Part shown: positions 1-10,740 of the stretch, piece by piece
Layout of the letters: each line of letters begins with the position of its first letter
Numbering within the stretch: the stretch's first letter is position 1
NCBI GenBank assembly: GCA_022414725.1
Contig: CM039462.1
Span: 3,457,936-3,521,935 of the forward strand
Source of the DNA: Microglena sp. YARC
Lineage: Eukaryota > Chlorophyta > Chlorophyceae > Chlamydomonadales > Chlamydomonadaceae
Length of the DNA stretch: 64,000 nucleotides
Direction: 5' to 3'
The notes under the pieces: generated by a model
Seen by the model: only the letters and a program-made list of their open reading frames with translations
The model's database searches: none
What the model was told of the DNA's origin: nothing
Translations under genes and position numbers: made by a program

Positions 1-117
1 GAGTACCATTGACCCACTTCTAATGTCACTCAAACAAATCATGTTGTGTTCCCTGCTGTGCAGAGTTATAATAACAGAAGACGGAAAGTACAGCTACTCT
101 CGCTCTTATGTGCAAGG

Positions 118-470
118 CCTTTACAGATCGGTGAGCTGCCTATAACTTGAACTTGAACTTGGTTGCATAGCTTCAGCCGTCAATTTGGCTGCTCCCCCTC
201 TTTGGCAGTAAAAGCATTATTACCAGAAAAATATACACGAGAACAAATCACTTTTTTCGTTTTTCATTTTTTTCTTTTTCATTTTTTCATTTTTTCTTTC
301 TTTTCCCCCTCCTCTTCTTCTGAACGATAAAAAAGAGTGCACAAAAACTATTCATACCTATGCAGATCAGTGAGCTGCCTAGAACTTGAACTTGAACTTA
401 GTTACATAGCTTCAGCCAGGAATTTGGCTGCCCGCCATCTTAAGCAGTAAAAGCAATATTACCAGGAAAA
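118..470. repeat. Direct duplication of a dispersed repeat (about 240 bp period)
   Basis: Two copies of the same block (about 118-231 and 358-470) run from 'cagatcggtgagctgcct' through 'aacttgaacttgaactt' to 'ggcagtaaaagc', separated by a T-rich stretch. A third partial copy starts near 593. The core 'gcagccaaattgctggctgaagc' theme recurs, in pieces, near 15.4, 15.7, 25.8, 28.15, 28.33 and 33.27 kb, so this is a dispersed family. No coding potential was seen in 1-940. Confidence 0.6.
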
Positions 471-674
471 TGTAAAATTCATAAAATTCATTTTTCCATT
501 TTTCTATTTGCTCTTTTTTTCCTTTTCCTCATTTTTCCTCCTCTTTTTTTGAGCGATAAAAAAAAATTCACAAAACTTGTCATACCTATTACAGATCGGT
601 GAGCTGCCTAGAAGCTTCTGCATGCAGCCCAACATATAAGCAATGGTTTCGTATCACTGTATCCTCGCTTGCTC

Positions 675-752
675 ACTCATTCATAATTTGGACCCTCATT
701 CACAATTTGGACCCTCATTCATAATTTGGACCCTCATTCATAATTTGGAAAT
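675..752. repeat. 19-bp tandem repeat, four units
   Basis: The unit 'cattcataatttggaccct' is repeated about four times with one base change. Confidence 0.8.
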
Positions 753-940
753 TGTAGTGCCTTGCCACAGGGCATGAGATTGAAGGAACCTTCCCGTTTG
801 CTTGCACTGGGGAAGGTTAATGTGGTTTTTGCTTTCTGCAGACCACAAATGTGCCTGAGATCTATCTACCGTGCAAAAGCATGGAGGAAAATTCTTGGCT
901 CCATATTCAATACCACTGCATGACCAGATTTTATCCTATG

Positions 941-1141
941 ACTGTTTCTTTTTTGGGCTACTCATAGCAGCTTCCCGCCAGCCCCATTAGCCAGCCACTG
1001 GGTCAAGCCCAAAGCTTGCAGCTGATTTGTAATGCCTGCTATGTCAGCTTTAATACGCGCTAGCTAGCTTCAGGTTTAGCCTAAAGACAGGGAAAGGGAT
1101 CTGCCTAGAAGCTGAGACTTGTAGCCTCCAAAAGAAACAGT
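941..1141. mobile_element. MITE family M1, about 200 bp
   Basis: The element begins 'actgtttctttt' and ends 'aaaagaaacagt', an inverted pair. Inside the ends lie 'gggcta' with 'agcagcttcc' on the left and 'gcctagaagct' with 'tagcc' on the right. The same 200-bp layout recurs at about 3796, 9001, 21355, 53011 and 60823, with the internal landmark 'gctagctagcttcaggtt'. The short size, long inverted ends and lack of an ORF indicate a non-autonomous DNA transposon. The superfamily is unknown to me. Confidence 0.75.
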
Positions 1142-1204
1142 GATGGGAACGATGGTGCATATGCCTCCCTTGCCTCCGTCAAGCCGCAAGCATAGGAAAT
1201 GGAG

Positions 1205-2222
1205 GTGCCTAGAAGCTGCTACGCGTAGTCCCAAAAGGAAACAGTGCTCACATCAGAAGTGTAGCTACGTGTAGCCAAGTGTAGCCCCAAAAGGGAACAG
1301 TGCTCACCATGGAAGTGTAGCTAAGTGTAGCTAAGTGTAGCTAAGTGTAGCCCCAAGAGGAAACAGTGCTCACCATGGAAGTGTAGCTAAGTGTAGCTAA
1401 GTGTAGCCCCACAAGGAAGCAGTGCTCACCGTGGAAGTGTAGCTGAGTGTAGATAAGTGCAGCTCAAAAAAGAAACAGTGTTCACTGTGGAAGTGTAGCT
1501 GAGTGTAGCTAAGTGTAGCCCAAAAAGGAAACGGTGCTCACCGTGAAAGTGTAGCTGAGTGTAGCTAAGTGTAGCTAAGTATAGCTAAGTGTAGCCCCAA
1601 AAGGAAACAGTGCTCACCGTGGAAGTGTAGCTAAGTGTAGCTAAGTGTAGCCCCAAAAGGAAGCAGTGCTCACCGTGGAAGTGTAGCTAAGTGTAGCTAC
1701 GTGTAGCCCAAAAAGGAAGCAGTGCTCACTGTGGAAGTGTAGCTAAGTGTAGCTAAGTGTAGCCCCAAGAGGAAACAGTGCTCACTGTGGAAGTGTAGCT
1801 AAGTGTAGCTAAGTGTAGCTAAGTATAGCTAAGTGTAGCCCCAACAGGAAACAGTGCTCACCGTGGAAGTGTAGCTAAGTGTTGCCCAAAAAGGAAGCAG
1901 TGCTCACTGTGGAAGTGTAGCTAAGTGTAGCTAAGTGTAGCCCCAAAAGGAAACAGTGCTCTCTGTGGAAGTGTAGCTAAGTGTAGCTAAGTGTAGCCCA
2001 AATAAGGAAGCAATGCTCACTGTGAAAGTGTAGCTAAGTGTAGCTAAGTGTAGCCCAAAACGGAAACAGTGCTCTCCGTGGAAGTGTAACTAAGTGTAGC
2101 CCCAAAAGGAAACAGTGCTCACTGTGGAAGTGTAGCTAAGTGTAGCCCAAAAAAGAAAGCAATGCTCACTGTGGAAGTGTAGCTAAGTGTAGCTAAGTGT
2201 AGCCCCAAAAGGAAATAGTGCT
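1205..2222. repeat. Minisatellite built from 'aagtgtagct' and a MITE M1 end
   Basis: About 17 long units alternate 'gtgtagctaa' repeats with 'ccccaaaaggaaacagtgct' and 'caccgtgg'. The second part is the right terminal sequence of the M1 MITE. The first unit (1205-1242) still has the longer M1 end 'gcctagaagctgctacgcg', so the array appears to have grown from an M1 end. Confidence 0.85.
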
Positions 2223-2607
2223 CACACACATAAAATGCCCATGGGGTGAAAAGCCAGCAGACCCATGTTGCCTTGCATCGACCGAATGGCAACACAGTGG
2301 CAACGTGTTGACGGAGTTTTTTGCTTGTTCAAATACTGAGTGGGCTGAATAGTACATTACTATCTGCTGTCTTGGACAGGCCATAGTTGACAGCCTTGGG
2401 GTGGCCGGGGGGTGCCCCCCACCCACCCACCCACCCACCCATGCTGTCTTCGACAGGCCATATGTGACCCGAGACAATCCCGCTCCACAGCATCCGGGGG
2501 GTCCTCCATCCATCTCCCAAAATACTGGGTACGTGCAATAAAGCAATAAGGAAAATATGCCGAATGGACTAGCCCAACCTTGAAAGATGCCATCCTTCCA
2601 TGCTTTG

Positions 2608-2686
2608 TGAGTTTGCATGTGTATGTGCATGTGTGTGTGTGTATACATGTGTGTGTGTGTGTATGTGCATGTGTGTGTGTGTGCAT

Positions 2687-2738
<52 letters not shown>

Positions 2739-3010
2739 AGGCTTAGTCAAATATGCAAAGGGAACTTTCCCAACCTTAAACAGGACAATATGCTATCCTT
2801 TCATGCACAAGTTGTGTGTGTGTGTCTGTGTGTGTCCATGTGTGTGTGTGCATATGTGTGTGGGCATGTGTGTGTGCATGAGTGTGTGTGACCAGGGTTA
2901 GTAAAATATGCCAATGTGTGTGTGTGTGTTTGTGTGAATGTGTATGTGTGTGTGCGTGCACATGTGTATGTGTGTGTGCGTGCACATGTGTATGTGTATG
3001 TGTGTGTGTC
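2608..3010. repeat. (TG)n microsatellite with interruptions
   Basis: Long GT/TG runs with 'atgtgcatg' interruptions occur in three blocks (2608-2738, 2813-2892, 2914-3010). Long Cys/Val or His/Thr ORFs in this stretch are artefacts of the repeat. Confidence 0.95.
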
Positions 3011-3111
3011 CGGGTATAGTCAATTGCGCTAATGAAACTTGGCCCACCTTGAAAACTTATGCTGCTATCCTTCCATGCAGAACTACTACTACTACGGGCC
3101 TGCCATCAAGA

Positions 3112-3430
3112 ATCAAACGTGAGTTTCTTAATTGGTATAATGGGATAATAGGAGTTCTTGAATTAGAGAATGGAAGGTCTTAAGGGGAGAATGAAATGGG
3201 AGTTTCTTAAATGGGAGTTCTTAAATGGAAGAAAGGGGGAATGGGAATAATTAAATTAGGGTATGGGAGTTCTGAAGGGGAGAACCAAAGTGAGTTTCTT
3301 AAATGGGAGTTCTTAAATGGAAGAATGGGGGAACTGGAGTAAGTAAATGAGAGAATGGGAGATATTAAGGGGGAGACTCAAATGTGAGTTTCTTAAATGC
3401 AAGTTTCATTCACATTTAAGAAACTCACCT
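3112..3430. repeat. Degenerate minisatellite 'gtgagtttcttaaatgggag'
   Basis: Three to four imperfect units of about 85 bp share 'gagtttcttaaatgggag', 'ttcttaaatgg' and 'agaatggg'. The last is followed by an inverted piece ('cacatttaagaaactcac'). Confidence 0.65.
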
Positions 3431-3671
3431 TTATTTTTTATTTTTGTATATGGGCTCATTGGATGGCAATCAATGTTCATGTTCAAGTTCATATTCCCCC
3501 CACCTCCCACCCACCCACCCACCCACCCATATGTAGGCTCGGTGGACCCGGAAGTCCCCAGACAGCCGTGTGCCCAATGCAGTGCTTGTGCATGGCATCC
3601 TGGTCACATTCTTCGTAAACCCCAAATTGTAAAAAGAAGCCAGGTCCCCCCCACCCACGAATCGCGATGCC

Positions 3672-3992
3672 AACTGTTTCTTTTGGGGCTGAACCTAGCA
3701 GCTTCTAGTCAGCTTCCTTTCCCTGTCCCTGTGTGAAACCTGTCTGGTCCCTCCCCCCCCCCCCCCCCTCCCCCCTCGTGATGGTTTGTGTGTGTCACTG
3801 TTTCTTTGAAGGCTGCACCTAGCAGCTTCTAGGCAGCTCCTTACACCCATCCTTAGGCCAAACCTGAAGCTAGATAGTGTGTCTGATAGACAGCATGACA
3901 GACGTCGTAATGCAACTGAAAGCTTTGGGATTGACTCTTTGGCTGGATAGTGGAGCTGGATGGAAGCTGCTTCACGTAGCCCAAACGTTTTC
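3672..3992. mobile_element. MITE M1 copy plus an adjacent M1 half copy
   Basis: A left half (about 3672-3735, 'actgtttcttttggggctg') precedes a C-rich run. A diverged full copy (about 3796-3992) begins 'cactgtttctttgaaggctg' and ends 'gaagctgcttcacgtagccc'. The interior keeps the M1 landmark 'gctagatagtg' and 'gcagcttctaggcagctcc'. Confidence 0.6.
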
Positions 3993-4218
3993 AATCACCG
4001 TGTTAATCGAGACATCCACCAGAAGTCGAATCAAAGCGCCATCCATGCACAGTCAAAACAAATACACCCATCCAAGAACCATTGAATCAAGTTAGGATGC
4101 ACAGTCATATTCTCGAACGCGCGCGTTTATGAAACTATATCGATGACCGGGATGTGTTGGATCTTAGAGACATGGTATTGCGCAGGGTTTTTCAAAACCT
4201 TATGGCTCACATCCTGGT

Positions 4219-4292
4219 CCAGCGAATGGTTCAGTGGTAGATCACTCTCTGGACTGAAGAAGGTGCTGGGTTGAAATCCCTACAGGGTGCAC
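4219..4292 (+). other. tRNA-like sequence (probable tRNA relic or SINE head)
   Basis: 'ATGGTTCAGTGGTAGATCAC' resembles a tRNA D-arm and A-box. It is followed about 40 nt later by 'GGGTTGAAATCCC', a B-box with one mismatch to GGTTCRANYCC. The acceptor ends do not pair and the anticodon arm is poor, so I do not call a functional tRNA. It directly precedes the 23-bp minisatellite. Confidence 0.35.
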
Positions 4293-4296
4293 TTTA

Positions 4297-5392
4297 GTGT
4301 TCTTGTACATCCTGCGTGTCCAATCTTGTACATCCTGTGTGTCCAATCTTGTACCTCCTGTGTGTCCAATCCTGTACATCCTGCGTGTTCAATCTTGTAC
4401 ACCCTGCATGTCTAATCCTGTACATCATGCGTGTTCAATCTTGTACATCCTGTGTGCCCAATCATGTACATCCTGCATGTCTAATCCTGTACATCCTGCG
4501 TGTTCAACCTTGTACATCCTGTGTGCCCAATCTTGTACATCCTGCATGTCTAATCCTGTACATCATGCGTGTTCAACCTTGTACATCCTGTGTGCCCAAT
4601 CTTGTACATCCTGCATGTCTAATCCTGTACATCCTGCGTGTTCAACCTTGTACATCCTGTGTGCCCAATCTTGTACATCCTGCATGTCTAATCCTGTACA
4701 TCCTGCGTGTTCAACCTTGTACATCCTGTGTGCCCAATCTTGTACATCCTGCATGTCTAATCCTGTACATCCTGCGTGTTCAACCTTGTACATCCTGTGT
4801 GCCCAATCATGTACATCCTGCATGTCTAATCCTGTACATCCTGCGTGTTCAACCTTGTACATCCTGTGTGCCCAATCTTGTACATCCTGCATGTCTAATC
4901 CTGTACATCCTGCGTGTTCAACCTTGTACATCCTGTGTGCCCAATCTTGTACATCCTGCATGTCTAATCCTGTACATCCTGCGTGTTCAACCTTGTACAT
5001 CCTGTGTGCCCAATCTTGTACATCCTGCATGTCTAATCCTGTACATCCTGCTTGTTTAACCTTGTACATCCTGTGTGCCCAATCTTGTACATCCTGCATG
5101 TCTAATCCTGTACATCCTGCGTGTTCAACCTTGTACATCCTGTGTGCCCAATCTTGTACATCCTGTGTGCCCAATCTTGTACATCCTGCATGTCTTATCC
5201 TGTACATCCTGCGTGTTCAATCTTGTACATCCTGTGTGCCCAATCTTGTACATCCTGCATGTCTAATCCTGTACATCCTGCGTGTTCAATCTTGTACATC
5301 CTGTGTGCCCAATCTTGTACATCCTGCATGTCTAATCCTGTACATCCTGCGTGTTCAATCTTGTACATCCTGTGTGTCCGATCTTGCAATGA
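4297..5392. repeat. 23-bp minisatellite with 69-bp trimeric higher-order unit
   Basis: About 47 monomers of 23 bp ('ttgtacatcctg' plus a variable tail) occur. In most of the array three tail types follow in fixed order ('tgtgcccaatc', 'catgtctaatc', 'cgtgttcaacc'), giving a 69-bp unit. Because 69 is divisible by three, a long ORF runs through it with a 23-residue peptide repeat. The same peptides appear in other frames, so I regard it as non-coding. Confidence 0.9.
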
Positions 5393-5567
5393 GGGAGCTG
5401 CCTATTACCTGCTATGCATGTCCCAAAATCGAAACAGTTAGCTTTAGGCCCATGCGACATGGATTTAGGTTCATGCAGCGTAGATTTTGAGAACAGTAAC
5501 ATCTCAAAACAAAGATTTTGAAGCACCCTGTAACAACCTCTCTAAATGTGCTTATCTCTCTCTATCT

Positions 5568-6135
5568 CTCTCTCTATATATATATGTATATATATGTATA
5601 TATATAAGCATATGACACCCTATTTTTGCAGTAAGCGTGTATAGATGCGTCACTACTGCATCACCATTCCATCATTGGTGATGCATGAACCCCTCGACCC
5701 CCCCGTGCTCCGCCCCTCACACTCTACCTTGTAATGTCTATGCAAGAATCCTGAAATCAGGATTCAGTAGCTCAATGAGATATTCATTCAACCTGGATTT
5801 CAGAAATCTCAAATAAAACAACTGCCCCCTCATGCCAATCCATGGGAGAAATTGTCAACACAGCTGAGCACAGTGGAGGAAAGCTTTGCATAGTTGTATA
5901 ATTGATTGTATTATAATTCCTATCCCTAATCTAGCCTAATCACGTAATAAGTATTATTATATTTAATTAAATGCATTATAATTTTAATAACAGTTGTATG
6001 ATTAATTATATTTTAATTATTATCCCTAATCTAGCCTTTTTGTATAATTATAATAATTAATATTATATAATTATAATTATATTTAATTAATTAATTGTAT
6101 TATAATTGTATTCGCAGTTTTATAATTGATAGTCG
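5568..6135. other. AT-rich stretch with TA repeat and degenerate exon-like copy
   Basis: A (TA)n tract lies at 5574-5606. A diverged copy of a dispersed repeat (5640-5790, also near 8293, 9415 and 20250) follows, then AT-rich DNA (5890-6135). Positions 5843-5889 are a decayed copy of the start of the exon at 6170: they read MGEIVNTAEHSGGKLCIVV then stop, against GEIVNTSEYSGGQLCMVV in the exon. Confidence 0.55.
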
Positions 6136-6169
6136 TCTAATTATTATCCCGACTCATTTCCCAATGCAG

Positions 6170-7264
6170 GGGAGAGATTGTCAACACATCAGAGTACAGT
6201 GGTGGACAGCTTTGCATGGTTGTCGGTAACATGACAGAAGAGATCGAGGAGCGTGTTGCCTTCTTAGGATCTCTAACCAATGATGACAAGTATGTGGAGG
6301 AGGGCATTATGGTAGGTTTTGGTGTGTGTTGCCTTGTTAGGATCTCTTAATGGTGGTGATGAGTATGTGGAGGAGGGCATTATGGTAGGTATTGGTGTGT
6401 GTTGCCTTGTTAGGATCTCTTAATGGTGGTGAAGAGTATGTAGAGGAGGGCATTATGGTAGGTATTGGTGTGTGTTGCCTTGTTAGGATCTCTTAATGGT
6501 GGTAGTGAGTATGTATAGGAGGGCATTATGGTAGGTATTGGTGTGTGTTGCCTGGTTAGGATCTCTTAATGGTGGTGATGAGTATGTGGGGGAGGTCATT
6601 ATGGTAGGTGTTGGTGTGTGTTGCCTGGTTAGGACCTCGTACTGATGTCGACGAATATGTGGAGGAGGGCATTATGGTGTGTGTTGGTGTGTGTTACATT
6701 TAAGGAATATCAGGATAGGCTTGTCAGACCTTCAAAAGTCCAGAAAGAAAAAGTAGTGTGTGTGTCAACCCTGGAATACAGTATTCCACTATAGTTCATG
6801 CAACCTAGTGTGTATGCCAGACCTTTAATAGTCCATAACAGTCCAGAATAGGCCAGCATTGGCCAGAATAGGCCAGCATTGGCCAGAATAGGCCAGAATA
6901 GGCCAGAATAGGCCAGCATTGGCCAGAATAGGCCAGAATAGGCCAGAATAGGCCAGCATTGGCCATAATAGGCTAGAATAGTTCAGACAATCTTGTGTGT
7001 GTGCCATACCCAGAATGTGCCAGAATAGGCCAGAATAGTTAATGCAACCTAGTGTGTGTGCCATAGCCAGCATAGTCCAGCATAGTCCAAGCAACCCAGT
7101 TTGTATGCGTTCTCAATTGCTTGATTGCTCAATTCATTGCTTATAGAATGAGTTGAGTGCCCTGACCAAACACCTTTGTGTACAGAGAGTTGATTGGGGA
7201 GTCCAAAGATCTCCAGATTGGTCAGTTGCTTGCTTACTTGCTGCCTGCCTAGCTGCATGTCTGG

Positions 7265-7296
<32 letters not shown>

Positions 7297-7870
7297 ATAG
7301 CTGTCTGGCTGGTAAGCTGCCTGGCTGACTGACTGCCTGGCTGGCTTGATCAAATGATTCGCTGGATGCCATAACCAAACATCTTGGTGTCTAGAGAGTT
7401 GGTTGGTGAGTCTGTCAATCTCCAGAATGGTCAATGGCTGGCTTAATTTCTGTCTGTCTGCCTGCCTGGATGCCAGCTTACCTGGCTGTCTGTCTGGCTA
7501 GCTGGCTGGCTGACTGCCTGGCTGGCTTGATCAAATGATTCATTGAATGCCCTGACAAAAAAACACCTGTCTGGCTGCCTGACTGGATGCCAGCTTACCT
7601 GCCTGTCTGTATGGCTAGCTGGCTGGCTGACTGGCTGACTGGCTGACTGCCTGGCTGGCTTGATCAAATGATTCATTAAATGCCCTGACAAAACAAACTG
7701 TCTGGCTGCCTGACTGGATGCCAGCTTACATGCCTGTCTGCCTGTCTGGCTGCCTGGCTGCCTGGCTTCCTGGCTTGATCGAATGATTCTTTGAATGCCC
7801 TGACAAAAAAACTGTCTGGCTGACTGCCTGGCTACCAGCTTGCCTGGCTACCTGCCTGGCTAGCTGCCAG

Positions 7871-7918
<48 letters not shown>

Positions 7919-8153
7919 AATACCATTATGATTAAAAGCCGTCATGCTTTGTGTGCAGGACTCAAACACAAACAAAAGGAAGTCGACGTGTTACGGCAAC
8001 ACAGGCGCTAAGCTCTTTGTATTCCCCTTGACTTGTGGCTCCCAAAACACCTTTTCCTACCGATGCACTGGAGTCCGAGTCGACGCGGAAGCTCCTACAC
8101 CCCCCCCTCCACCACCACCAAGAAAGGGCCGGGTTTGGATAACCGGAAAATAA
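6170..8153 (+). CDS. Partial unrecognised gene, two exons (6170-6311, 7959-8153), Pro-rich C-terminus
   Basis: Exon 6170-6311 follows 'caatgcag' and ends ATG|gtaggt. Its frame (47 whole codons) begins GEIVNTSEY and ends KYVEEGIM. The final exon starts after 'tgtgcag' at 7959 in a matching phase, begins DSNTNKRKSTCYGNTG and ends at TAA 8151-8153 after a poly-Pro stretch and RKGRVWITGK. The encoded part is about 111 residues, with three Cys and no domain I recognise; an extracellular Pro-rich algal protein is only a guess. Upstream exons were not found. The intron is filled with three tandem arrays, the first made of copies of this exon's own 3' edge and donor site. The exon pair is inferred from splice signals and codon-like sequence, not from homology. 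Confidence 0.42.
6265..6700 (+). repeat. 68-bp minisatellite containing an exon end and 5' splice site
   Basis: About seven units carry 'tatgtggaggagggcattat' followed by 'ggtaggtattggtgtgtgtt' and 'gccttgttaggatctctta'. The first unit is the real exon end (6270-6311) with its GT donor. Each later unit therefore repeats roughly 35 nt of exon, the donor and some intron. Confidence 0.85.
6838..7090. repeat. Short-period repeat 'ggccagaata/ggccagcatt'
   Basis: About twenty 10-bp units alternate 'ggccagaata' and 'ggccagcatt', ending in longer units with 'caacctagtgtgtgtgcca'. The array lies within the intron of the 6170-8153 gene. Confidence 0.9.
7230..7930. repeat. Compound minisatellite: (CTGC)/(CTGG) tracts and a ~130-bp unit
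   Basis: Four units share 'ttgatcaaatgattcattga', 'atgccctgacaaaa' and long 'ctggctgcctgc' tracts. The array ends in a pure (CTGC)n run at about 7866-7918, shortly before the 3' splice site at 7957-7958. Confidence 0.9.
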
Positions 8154-8292
8154 ATAGTCAAAGTTGTATGGTCAGGGGTAGCCAAGTAGGTAGTAGCCAG
8201 TCCAGGGGTAGCAAAATAGGCTAGAGGGACTTTCCCAGCCTGGAACAATTAAGATCAAGTCTAGATTACCAGGAGGGGTAAGTCAAGCATCA

Positions 8293-8480
8293 GTTTTGTT
8301 TTTGCAACACGTTGCAAATTGAGCTACTAGGTGCGAGCCCAGTGCGACGCACTGCCCCCAACCCCCCCGGGGTTCCGCCCTTTGCACTCAGCCCTATACC
8401 GTGCCACGCCACAATCCTGAAATAAGGCTTGAAGCGCAACTTTTGCTACACAACTGGACCTACTGAAAGCTGGAAAAACT
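8293..8480. repeat. Dispersed repeat R3 (copies near 9415 and 20250)
   Basis: Shared landmarks are 'cgcatcgcaaattgagc', 'ccagtgcgacg', 'ccctataccgtgc', 'acgccacaatcc' and 'acacaactggacctac'. Copies lie at about 8293-8480, 9410-9545 (diverged) and 20250-20440. There is no ORF. It may be an old non-autonomous element. Confidence 0.6.
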
Positions 8481-8485
8481 GTCAA

Positions 8486-8960
8486 GCACAGAATGTCCTG
8501 CCAGGCCCAGGTTCCAGGCCTGGTCTAGGGTGGTGCCAGGCCTGGGCTAGGGTGGTGCCAGGCCTGGGCTGGGGTGGTGCCAGGCCTGGGCTGGGGTGGT
8601 GCTAGGCCTGAGCTGGGGTGGTGGCAGGCCTGGGCTGGGGAGGTGCCAGGCCTGGGCTAGGGTGGTGCCAGGCCTGGGCTAGGGTGGAGCCAGGCCTGGG
8701 CTGGGGTGGTGCCAGGCCTGGGCTAGGGTGGTGCCAGGCCTGGGCTGGGGTGGTGCCAGGCCTGGGCTAGGGTGGTGCCAGGCCTGGGCTGGGGTGGTGT
8801 CAGGCCGGGGCTGGGGTGGTGATAGGCCTGGGCTAGGGTGGTGCCAGGCCTGGGCTGGGGTGGTGCCAGGCCTGGGCTAGGGTGGTGTCAGGCCTGGGCT
8901 GGGTTGGTGCCAGGCCTGGGCTGGGGTGGTGTCAGGCCTGGGCTGGAGTGGTGCCAGGCC
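8486..8960. repeat. 22-bp minisatellite 'ccaggcctgggctggggtgg'
   Basis: About 21 near-identical 22-bp units occur, differing mainly at 'gctagg' versus 'gctggg' and 'gtgcc' versus 'gtgtc'. Confidence 0.95.
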
Positions 8961-9000
8961 TGAAATGCAATACCAATGAACATATTCTGGGGGGCATTCT

Positions 9001-9372
9001 CCGTTTCTTTTTGGGGCTACTCATGGTAGCTTCTCGCCAGCCCCATTAGCCAGACACTGTGTCAAACCCTAATATTACAGCTGCATTGGAATGCCTACCA
9101 TGTCAGCTTTCATATGCACTAGCTAGCTTGAGTTTTGTCCCAAGGACAGGTAAAAGGATCTGCCTAGAAGCTGCTACGCATAGCCCCAAAGCCGCCACGC
9201 GTAGCAGCAGCTTCTAGGCAGCTCCCTGAGCCAGCCACTGGTCGAAATGCCAATATTTCAACAGTTCTGGAAATATGATTCTGTCAGCTTCCAGAAGTAC
9301 TACATTGCTCTATCTTTGGCTGGGAAGCAAGCTAAGGGAGCTGCCTAGAAGCTGTTGCTGGTAGCTGAAAGA
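9001..9372. mobile_element. Adjacent MITEs: M1 (9001-9190) and M2 (9193-9372)
   Basis: M1 runs from 'ccgtttctttttggggctac' to 'gctacgcatagccccaaa'. M2 follows at once: its left end reads 'cagcagcttctaggcagctc' and its right end 'gagctgcctagaagctgttg' then 'gtagctgaaa'. M1 and M2 share the subterminal core 'agcttctaggcagct', so they look like related families. Confidence 0.65.
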
Positions 9373-9959
9373 AAAAGCTATACCGGAGCTGATTTATGTT
9401 TTACACAGCCTGAGCACTGTTTTTTGTGTGCAACGCATCACAAATTGAACAACTAGGTAGAACCCCGTTGCGGCGCGCTGTCTCTGAACCCTGCAAAGCG
9501 TGGAGCCTGGGGGCTTCGGGATGCCATTTATGACTAGTTTAGCCAGACCTATGCAGAGAGCTCAATGGTTTGATTACATGGTCTGTCAGCCTTAAGGCTA
9601 CTCACCATCTACAAGCAGAGCAATCAGGGGCAGCATACGCATTACCACACCACACTCTCGAGTATAGAATGATATCCTTGGTTGGGGGTGGGTCTGGAGG
9701 GCTGACTATATAAAGTGTATTAAGCGAGGTATCAAGTGTATATATATCCAAGGGCATTAAGTGTATTAAGTGTATATATATATTCTCGGTATTAAGAGTA
9801 CATATTTCCAAGGGCAACAAAATAAAATGGCATGCCACGAGCAGCTGCTCAGCCTTGAAAACGGCCATTAGCATTTGGGAGTTACAGAATACAGACTGCC
9901 AAAGTTCCGAGTTAGCGGTATAATAGTATGCAGGTATGTTGTTTAGGGTAGGTGGATGG

Positions 9960-9961
<2 letters not shown>

Positions 9962-10020
<59 letters not shown>
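9962..10020. repeat. Poly(G) tract of about 59 nt
   Basis: An uninterrupted G run directly abuts the 3' LTR of the minus-strand element. A 15-nt G run (14698-14712) abuts the other end, so the element appears to have inserted in one longer poly(G) tract. The exact length is unreliable in any assembly. Confidence 0.85.
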
Positions 10021-10022
<2 letters not shown>

Positions 10023-10239
10023 CAATCGATAGAGTAGTTACACAGTGAAGACTGAAGTAGAAGATGATAAAGAGGCCGACAGGAGCGGCTATATAGAAAG
10101 GGAAGTCTGCAGGTGGAACTCGCAGACATGTACAGGCCATAGCTAGCCTATGGCCTGGCGGCAGGCAACACGGGTCCTGGAGCCATCAGGATCCGGTGCG
10201 CACTATGCAACTCAGTGTCCGGTGTAACGGACAATAACA
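10021..10239 (-). repeat. 3' LTR of element 1 (219 bp)
   Basis: In element orientation it begins TGTTATTGTCCG and ends ATCGATTGAA. It contains a TATA-like 'CTATATAG' and the near-palindrome around 'AGGCCATAG' and 'CCTATGGCCT'. It is identical to the copy at 14479-14697. Confidence 0.92.
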
Positions 10240-10260
10240 TCCCCCCCAATTCAAGGTATT
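10240..10260 (-). promoter_or_regulatory. Poly-purine tract of element 1
   Basis: In element orientation 'CCTTGAATTGGGGGGGA' lies directly before the TG of the 3' LTR. The same 'TTGAATTGGGGGG' precedes the LTRs of the 38-52 kb array. A purine tract at this place primes plus-strand synthesis in LTR elements. Confidence 0.75.
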
Positions 10261-10499
10261 CTTGGTCACAAGAATTCCTGGAATTAACTGAGGGGCCTGG
10301 AGGGGCATAAGAAAAGGATAAAACTGCAGAGACTGGTAAGGCCTGGGAGGATTGCTAATAGCTGATATGAGTAATGTAAATAATAAATTATGCAGAACTG
10401 GAATCAAGGGGGCAAGGCAAATTAGCAACTGGTCTTCAGAGTAATGTCAGTCTACTTGAGATAGCTGGCTTGGAGGGAGAACTACAAGGGTACAGCAGG

Positions 10500-10740
10500 C
10501 TAGTCGAAGGAGCAGCTAGAAAGCATAAAAGGGAACTGCAGATAGGCTGCAGGCTAGGTTGCAGGGAGGCTGCCAGGAAGCTGGGGGTTAGCTGCAGATA
10601 GGCTGCAGGCTAGGTTGCAGGAAGGCTGCTAGGAAGCTGGGAGGTAACTGCAGATAGGCTGCAGGCTAGTTGCAGAGAGGCTGCTAGGAGAGAGAGAGGG
10701 AAGCTGCAGGGTTGCAAGCTGGCTTGGTTACGAGAAGTGT
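10500..10740 (-). repeat. 3' UTR tandem repeat of element 1
   Basis: Three imperfect units of about 60 bp carry 'gctgcagataggctgcaggc' followed by 'taggttgcag' and 'gaggctgc'. The second LTR family has a similar three-unit repeat in the same place (38880-39030), so the feature is conserved between families. Confidence 0.8.

Noticed and set aside
2193..2985. His/Thr- and Cys/Val-rich ORFs
   Set aside because: Translation of (TG)n microsatellite on both strands.
4219..4292. Functional tRNA gene
   Set aside because: Acceptor ends do not pair, the B-box has a mismatch and the anticodon stem is poor.
4297..5490. 397-codon ORF of Cys/Val/His-rich repeats
   Set aside because: Product of a 69-bp satellite; the same peptides appear in several frames and on the minus strand, with no start context or splice evidence.
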